Positions 5,744-9,719 of a stretch of DNA of 9,719 nucleotides are shown in pieces. Each line of letters starts with the position of its first letter. Position 1 is the first letter of the stretch. The notes below the pieces were generated by a model. That model was not told the origin of the DNA, searched no databases, and saw only the letters and a list, made by a program, of their open reading frames with translations. The position numbers and the translations under genes were made by a program. Source of the stretch: an uncultured Pseudomonadota bacterium (lineage in GTDB: Bacteria > Pseudomonadota > Gammaproteobacteria > Burkholderiales > Burkholderiaceae_C); NCBI GenBank assembly GCA_900320815.1, contig ONTY01000023.1, forward strand, positions 1-9,719. The letters run 5' to 3'.

Positions 5744-6870
5744 TGAGTGAAGAAACCGCCACTCCCATGATTGATCTGCAGGGCATCGTGCTGGACTATC
5801 CCAGCGCCGCCGGCGGCGGCGCGCCGCTGCGCGTGCTGCACGGGGTGGATCTGAGCGTGCGCGAGGGGGAGGTGTTCGGCATCATCGGGCGCAGCGGCGC
5901 GGGCAAAAGCTCGCTGGTGCGCTGCATCAACCTGCTCAACCGCCCCACAAGCGGGCGCGTGCTGGTGGCGGGCACGGATTTGACGGCACTGCCGCCCGAG
6001 GGCTTGCGCGCGGCGCGGCGGCGCATCGGCATGGTGTTCCAGCACTTCAACCTGCTGGCCTCGCGCACGGTGTATGGCAACGTGGCGCTGCCGCTGGAGC
6101 TCGCCGGCATGGGCAAGGCAGACATTCGCGCTCGCGTGCTGCCGCTGCTGGAGCTGGTGGGGCTGGCGGAGCTGGCCGGGCGCTACCCGGCGCACATCAG
6201 CGGCGGGCAAAAGCAGCGCGTGGGCATTGCGCGCGCGCTGGCCAGCCGCCCGCAGGTGCTGTTGAGCGACGAGGCCACCTCGGCGCTGGATCCGGAGACG
6301 ACGCGCTCCATCCTCGCGCTGCTGCAGCGCATCAATCGGGAGATGGGGCTGACCATCGTGCTCATCACGCACCAGATTCAGGTGATTCGCCAGACGGCGC
6401 AGCGCGTGGCGGTGATGGAGGCCGGGCGCATCGTGGAGCAGGGCGATGTGCTGGACGTGTTCACGCGCCCTCAGCATGCCACCACGCGCAGCCTGATTGA
6501 CGAGGTGATGCCGCAGACGCTGCCGCCCGGCGTGTGCCGCCGCATGGCGGCGCTGCGCGCCGAGTTGCCCCACGGCCACGAGGGGCGGCTGCTGCGGCTG
6601 CTGTATGCGGGCGAGAAGGCGGCGCAGCCGCTGCTCTCGCGCCTGGTGCGCGAGTTGGGAGTGGACGTGAACATCCTGCACGGGCAGATGGACGACATCC
6701 AGGGCAGCACCTTCGGCGCGCTGGCGGTGCTGCTGAGCGGGCCGGCAGTGGACGTGCAGTCGGCGATGCTGGCGCTGCTCTCGCAGGGCGTGCAGGTGCG
6801 TGATGTGACGGCGAGTGTGATGCGCGACGCCGCCGCTGCCGAAGCTGAGGAGGAAGAAAGCCGTGTTTGA
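5743..6870 (+). CDS. metN: Methionine ABC transporter, ATP-binding protein
   Basis: A 375-residue ATPase that powers methionine import on the cytoplasmic face of MetI. Walker A is GRSGAGKSS (residues 49-57, K55), the Q-loop glutamine is Q100 in [14 protein letters not shown], the ABC signature is SGGQKQR (153-159), Walker B is LLSDE with D176 and E177, and the H-loop histidine is H210. A C-terminal NIL domain follows ([20 protein letters not shown] around residue 306). In MetN homologues this regulatory domain binds methionine and shuts down transport. E. coli MetN has 343 residues; the excess here is mainly at the two ends, including an acidic tail [13 protein letters not shown]. The start at 5743 has a short AGG just upstream; ATG at 5767 ([11 protein letters not shown]) is a real alternative, while ATG at 5716 lies in repeat R3. 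The gene overlaps metI by 8 bp. Confidence 0.95.
   Translation: MSEETATPMIDLQGIVLDYPSAAGGGAPLRVLHGVDLSVREGEVFGIIGRSGAGKSSLVRCINLLNRPTSGRVLVAGTDLTALPPEGLRAARRRIGMVFQHFNLLASRTVYGNVALPLELAGMGKADIRARVLPLLELVGLAELAGRYPAHISGGQKQRVGIARALASRPQVLLSDEATSALDPETTRSILALLQRINREMGLTIVLITHQIQVIRQTAQRVAVMEAGRIVEQGDVLDVFTRPQHATTRSLIDEVMPQTLPPGVCRRMAALRAELPHGHEGRLLRLLYAGEKAAQPLLSRLVRELGVDVNILHGQMDDIQGSTFGALAVLLSGPAVDVQSAMLALLSQGVQVRDVTASVMRDAAAAEAEEEESRV
6848..6853 (+). promoter_or_regulatory. Ribosome-binding site deciding the metI GTG start
   Basis: A full AGGAGG lies 9 nt before the GTG at 6863, inside the end of metN. It is the strongest Shine-Dalgarno I see in the window, and it supports a GTG start with translational coupling across the 8-bp overlap. 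Confidence 0.75.
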
Positions 6871-7528
6871 GAACCTGAACGCCGCCATGCTGGGGCTGTT
6901 TGCCACCTCGCTCTGGGAGACGGTGGTGATGGTGGGCGTGTCCGGCTTTGCCGGCGCGCTGATTGGCATACCGCTCGGCGTGCTGCTGCGCCTCACGGAC
7001 AAGGGCGGCGCCGTGCAGAACCTGCCCGTGAACCGCACGCTGGGCGCCGTGGTGAATGCGGCGCGCTCCACGCCCTTCATCATCCTGCTGGTGGCCGTCA
7101 TTCCGCTCACGCGCGCGCTGGTGGGCACGTCGATTGGCACCGTGGCGGCCATCGTGCCGCTGACGCTCTCGGCGGCGCCCTTCGTCGCGCGCCTCGTGGA
7201 AAGTGCGCTGCGCGAGGTGGATGGCGGGCTGGTGGAAGCGGCGCAGGCGATGGGCGCGAACACCTGGCAAATCGTCTTCAAGGTGCTGCTGCCCGAGGCG
7301 TTGCCGGGCATCGCTGCCGGGCTAACGATTACCCTGATTACGCTGGTGGGCTACTCCGCGATGGCGGGCGCCATTGGCGGGGGCGGGCTGGGCGACCTGG
7401 GCATACGCTACGGCTACCAGCGCTTCCTGCCCGACGTGATGCTGGCCGTGGTGGTGGTGCTCATCATCTTTGTGCAGGTGGTGCAGAGCCTGGGCGACTG
7501 GCTGGTGCGGCGCCTGAGCCACAAATGA
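6863..7528 (+). CDS. metI: Methionine ABC transporter, permease
   Basis: A 221-residue inner-membrane permease forming the methionine channel as a dimer with MetN; E. coli MetI has 217 residues. Several hydrophobic segments are visible, consistent with five TM helices. The coupling (EAA) loop is E125[19 protein letters not shown], with the invariant glycine at 131 and the trailing LP that docks on MetN. Other MetI-typical stretches are [34 protein letters not shown] and [17 protein letters not shown]. It ends [21 protein letters not shown], again as expected. Translation starts at GTG 6863, overlapping the metN stop, with AGGAGG 9 nt upstream. It is the last gene of the metQNI unit. No clear intrinsic terminator follows; palindromic repeat R4 begins about 20 bp downstream. 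Confidence 0.95.
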   Translation: MFENLNAAMLGLFATSLWETVVMVGVSGFAGALIGIPLGVLLRLTDKGGAVQNLPVNRTLGAVVNAARSTPFIILLVAVIPLTRALVGTSIGTVAAIVPLTLSAAPFVARLVESALREVDGGLVEAAQAMGANTWQIVFKVLLPEALPGIAAGLTITLITLVGYSAMAGAIGGGGLGDLGIRYGYQRFLPDVMLAVVVVLIIFVQVVQSLGDWLVRRLSHK

Positions 7529-7548
7529 TGCCTTTGAATTGGTGTTAG

Positions 7549-7590
7549 GTATATATGGCATTACCGGCTTGATAAGCCGGTGATCAGATG
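7549..7590. repeat. Dispersed palindromic repeat, copy R4
   Basis: The stem is ATTACCGGCTT (7560-7570) against AAGCCGGTGAT (7574-7584), 10 of 11 positions paired, with a 3-nt apex. The left flank GGTATATATGGC, read on the minus strand, resembles the AT-rich right flank of copy R3, so R4 is inverted relative to R3. The other flank does not keep the family's 21-nt arm, making R4 a partial or diverged member. Confidence 0.65.
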
Positions 7591-7601
7591 TTGATAGAGT
7601 G

Positions 7602-7615
7602 AGTATTTAAATACT
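7602..7615. promoter_or_regulatory. Perfect AT-rich palindrome upstream of tal
   Basis: AGTATTTAAATACT is a perfect 14-bp palindrome about 85 bp before the tal start, between repeats R4 and R5. Its symmetry and position would suit a dimeric regulator's operator or part of a promoter. I find no convincing -35/-10 pair around it, so function is unproven. Confidence 0.3.
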
Positions 7616-7633
7616 GTTCATCATTTCTTCTGG

Positions 7634-7675
7634 TTGCCGGCGTAACAAGCCGGCGATGAAGTGATACCCGTTGCA
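7634..7675. repeat. Dispersed palindromic repeat, copy R5
   Basis: The stem is TTGCCGGC (7634-7641) against GCCGGCGA (7649-7656) with loop GTAACAA, nearly the same loop as copy R1. The core six pairs are perfect. The arm 7649-7669 begins GCCGGCGATGAAGTG, ends ATACCC, and serves as the reference for the family. It points right, opposite to R1-R3. It ends 24 bp before the tal start. Confidence 0.8.
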
Positions 7676-7699
7676 TTCTTTCTTTTTGAGGTCTTTGCC

Positions 7700-8656
7700 A
7701 TGAACCAGCTTGACGCACTCAAACAGTTCACCACCGTCGTGGCCGACACGGGCGACTTCCAGCAAATCGCCCAGTTCCAGCCGCAGGACGCGACAACGAA
7801 TCCCTCGCTCATCCTGCGCGCGGTGCAGCAGCCGCAGTACGCGCCGCTGCTGCGCGAGACGGTGGAGCGATTCCGTGGGCGCGCCCTCGATGAATTGACC
7901 GACCGGCTGCTGGTGCGCTTTGGCTGCGAAATCCTGCGCCTCATTCCCGGGCGCGTGTCCACCGAGGTGGATGCGCGCCTTGCCTTTGACGAGGATGCCA
8001 CCTACACGCGCGCCGAGCGCCTCATTGAGCTGTACGAGGCAGCGGGCATTTCGCCGCTGCGTGTGCTCATCAAGATTGCCGCGACGTGGGAGGGCATACG
8101 CGCCGCGCGTCGCCTGCAGGGGCGCGGCATCAACTGCAACCTCACGCTGCTGTTTTCGCTGGATCAAGCGGCAGCGTGCGCGCAGGCGGGCGTGCAGCTC
8201 ATCTCGCCCTTTGTCGGGCGCATCTACGACTGGCACAAGCAGCGCGCAGGCAGCCAGTGGGACGAGGCCGCCAACGCGGGCGCCGCTGACCCCGGCGTGC
8301 AGTCCGTGCGGCGCATCTTCAACTACTACAAGCGCCACGGCATCAGCACGGAAATCATGGGCGCGAGCTTCCGCAACGCGGGGCAAATCCGCGCGCTGGC
8401 GGGCTGCGACCTGCTGACCATCAGCCCGGCGTTGCTGGCGGAACTTGCCGCCAGCGACGCGCCGCTGGAGCGCGCGCTCAACGCCGCAGACGCCGCCACG
8501 ATGGAGATTGAGCGCCTGACCTACACCGAAGACGACGGCAACGCCTTCCGCTGGGCGCTCAATGAAGACGCGATGGCAAGCGAGAAGCTGGGTGAGGGCA
8601 TCCGCATCTTTGCCGCCGACGCGCGCCGCCTGGACGCGCTGCTGCAGGCGGCGTGA
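7700..8656 (+). CDS. tal: Transaldolase (TalB type)
   Basis: A 318-residue cytoplasmic enzyme of the non-oxidative pentose-phosphate pathway. It transfers a dihydroxyacetone unit between sedoheptulose 7-phosphate and glyceraldehyde 3-phosphate, giving erythrose 4-phosphate and fructose 6-phosphate. Length and sequence match the long TalA/TalB class (E. coli TalB 317). The N-terminus has [10 protein letters not shown] with D16 and [21 protein letters not shown] carries E89. The Schiff-base lysine is K125 in [14 protein letters not shown], equivalent to E. coli K132. [13 protein letters not shown] and [12 protein letters not shown] follow. All key residues are present. The start at 7700 has GAGG at 7688-7691 with 8-nt spacing; an ATG at 7661 would extend the protein through repeat R5 and is rejected. 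pgi begins 14 bp after the stop, so the two should form one transcription unit. Confidence 0.96.
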   Translation: MNQLDALKQFTTVVADTGDFQQIAQFQPQDATTNPSLILRAVQQPQYAPLLRETVERFRGRALDELTDRLLVRFGCEILRLIPGRVSTEVDARLAFDEDATYTRAERLIELYEAAGISPLRVLIKIAATWEGIRAARRLQGRGINCNLTLLFSLDQAAACAQAGVQLISPFVGRIYDWHKQRAGSQWDEAANAGAADPGVQSVRRIFNYYKRHGISTEIMGASFRNAGQIRALAGCDLLTISPALLAELAASDAPLERALNAADAATMEIERLTYTEDDGNAFRWALNEDAMASEKLGEGIRIFAADARRLDALLQAA

Positions 8657-8670
8657 GGCAGGGCAGGGCG

Positions 8671-9719
8671 ATGGCAGAAGATTGGCAGGAGCGCCCGCGC
8701 TGCGACGAGGCGCCCGCGTGGGCGGCGCTGGCGCAGGAAAAGCGCCGCTTTGTGGGTGATGCGGCGACGTTTGACCTGCGCGCCGCATTTGCCAGCGACG
8801 CGCAGCGCGCGCAACGCTTTGCCCTACGCGCGCCGCAGGTGTTTGCTGACCTGTCCAAAAACCTCTGGGACGAGCCGGTGCGTGCGCTGCTCACGCAATT
8901 GGCCGCGCAGTGCCGCATCGAGCAGTGGCGCGACGCGATGCTGGCGGGCGCGCGCGTGAATATGAGTGAGCAGCGGCCAGCCACGCATGTGCATTGGCGC
9001 TGGGCGCCAGAGCTGCCTGCTGCCGTTGAAGATTGCGCCATTGACGCTATCAATTTGCAGGAAACGCGCCGCACGCTGGACGACATGCTGGCGTATGCCG
9101 AGCAGGTGCGCGCCGACGCCGCCATCACCGACGTGGTGAACATCGGCATCGGTGGCTCCGACCTGGGGCCGCGCCTGCTGGCGCAGGCGTTTGCGGCGAC
9201 GGGCGCGGCGGACGGACCGCGTGTGCATTTCGTCTCCAACATGGACGGGCACCAGATGGCGCAGACGCTGCGCGGCCTGCGCGCGGAAAGCACGCTGTTC
9301 ATCGTCGTTTCCAAGACGTTTGGCACGGCGGAAACCATGCAGAACGCGGCCTCGGCGCGGCAGTGGTTTGAGGTGCAGGGCGGGCGCGGCAAGGACGATG
9401 TGGCGCGCCACTTCACGGCGGTGAGCGCGAACACGGAAGCGGCGGCGCGCTTTGGCGCCGGGCGGTGCTTTGGTTTTGATGCCGGCGTGGGCGGGCGCTA
9501 TTCGCTCTGGTCGCCAGTCGGTCTGGCAGTGGCCATCGCTGCGGGCGCGCAGGCGTTTGAAGCGCTGAGGCGCGGCGCGCGCGCGATGGATGAACATTTC
9601 ACTGCGGCGCCCTTGGCGGACAACCTGCCCGTGCAGCTCGCCCTGCTGGATGTGTGGCAGCGCAATTTCCTCAGACTTTCCAGCCGCTGCATTGCCCCCT
9701 ACCACCACGGGTTGCGCAG
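8671..9719 (+). CDS. pgi: Glucose-6-phosphate isomerase, 5' part (runs off the window)
   Basis: The first 349 complete codons of phosphoglucose isomerase, which interconverts glucose 6-phosphate and fructose 6-phosphate in the cytoplasm; the frame is still open at the right edge. Recognisable parts are the sugar-phosphate-binding N157-IGIGGSDLGP-167, VSNMDGHQMAQTL, the phosphate loop S214-KTFGTAET-222, the family signature around AGVGGRYSLWSPVG with R276, and IAPYHHGLRQ at the edge. The catalytic glutamate of the QLxMES motif and the downstream histidine and lysine lie beyond the window. Residues just before VGGR read FGFDAG, where many bacterial enzymes have FGFWDW or similar. The start ATG at 8671 lies 14 bp after tal, with GAGG overlapping the tal stop. 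Pairing with tal links the pentose-phosphate pathway to upper glycolysis or gluconeogenesis. Confidence 0.95.
   Translation, partial: MAEDWQERPRCDEAPAWAALAQEKRRFVGDAATFDLRAAFASDAQRAQRFALRAPQVFADLSKNLWDEPVRALLTQLAAQCRIEQWRDAMLAGARVNMSEQRPATHVHWRWAPELPAAVEDCAIDAINLQETRRTLDDMLAYAEQVRADAAITDVVNIGIGGSDLGPRLLAQAFAATGAADGPRVHFVSNMDGHQMAQTLRGLRAESTLFIVVSKTFGTAETMQNAASARQWFEVQGGRGKDDVARHFTAVSANTEAAARFGAGRCFGFDAGVGGRYSLWSPVGLAVAIAAGAQAFEALRRGARAMDEHFTAAPLADNLPVQLALLDVWQRNFLRLSSRCIAPYHHGLR

Noticed and set aside
5656..7311. Long open frame (551 codons) on the minus strand across metN and metI
   Set aside because: It is a shadow of two certain genes in GC-rich DNA. The translation is rich in H, Q, R and A with no recognisable domain.
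912..7675. Possible CRISPR array from repeated palindromes
   Set aside because: Copies are scattered over 7 kb between unrelated genes, differ in orientation and sequence, and have no regular spacers.
7607..9708. Minus-strand open frames across tal and pgi
   Set aside because: Antisense shadows of two strongly conserved enzymes, produced by high GC at third positions.

Overview
The window is a 9.7 kb piece of a GC-rich betaproteobacterial chromosome. It is most likely from Burkholderiales and probably Comamonadaceae-like, judging from the sigma-54 C-terminus, the stand-alone THUMP-type rRNA methyltransferase, the metQ-metN-metI order and the tal-pgi pair. The first ~440 bases do not belong to it. 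Their minus strand encodes the N-terminal membrane part of a Bacteroidales (Prevotella-like) FtsK, in lower-GC sequence with different codon use. It meets a truncated rpoN head to head, and the simplest reading is a chimeric assembly junction at about 430-456.

Layout, left to right: ftsK fragment (minus, 1-456); rpoN C-terminal fragment (plus, ~440-865); a 262-bp intergenic region filled with hairpins and two palindromic repeats; an RlmL-type 23S rRNA guanine-N2 methyltransferase (1128-2408); a 196-bp gap with a Comamonadaceae-style repeat; ferredoxin-NADP reductase (2605-3384), closely followed by an alanine/glycine:cation symporter (3407-4780); the methionine ABC importer metQ-metN-metI (4828-7528), interrupted between metQ and metN by two hairpin elements; a 171-bp gap with two more palindromic repeats; transaldolase (7700-8656); and the 5' two thirds of glucose-6-phosphate isomerase (8671 to the right edge). 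All genes after the junction are on the plus strand.

The genes are housekeeping and transport functions. MetQNI imports methionine across the inner membrane, with a Na+-coupled small-amino-acid symporter encoded just upstream. Tal and Pgi link the pentose-phosphate pathway to glycolysis and gluconeogenesis. I see no defence system, CRISPR array, transposase, phage gene or RNA gene.

The most distinctive feature is a family of at least five dispersed intergenic palindromes. Their core is a GCCGGC-type stem with a ~7-nt loop. Four copies carry the same ungapped 21-nt arm ending in ATACCC (or ATACTC). Two copies run directly into the translation starts of metN and the methyltransferase gene.
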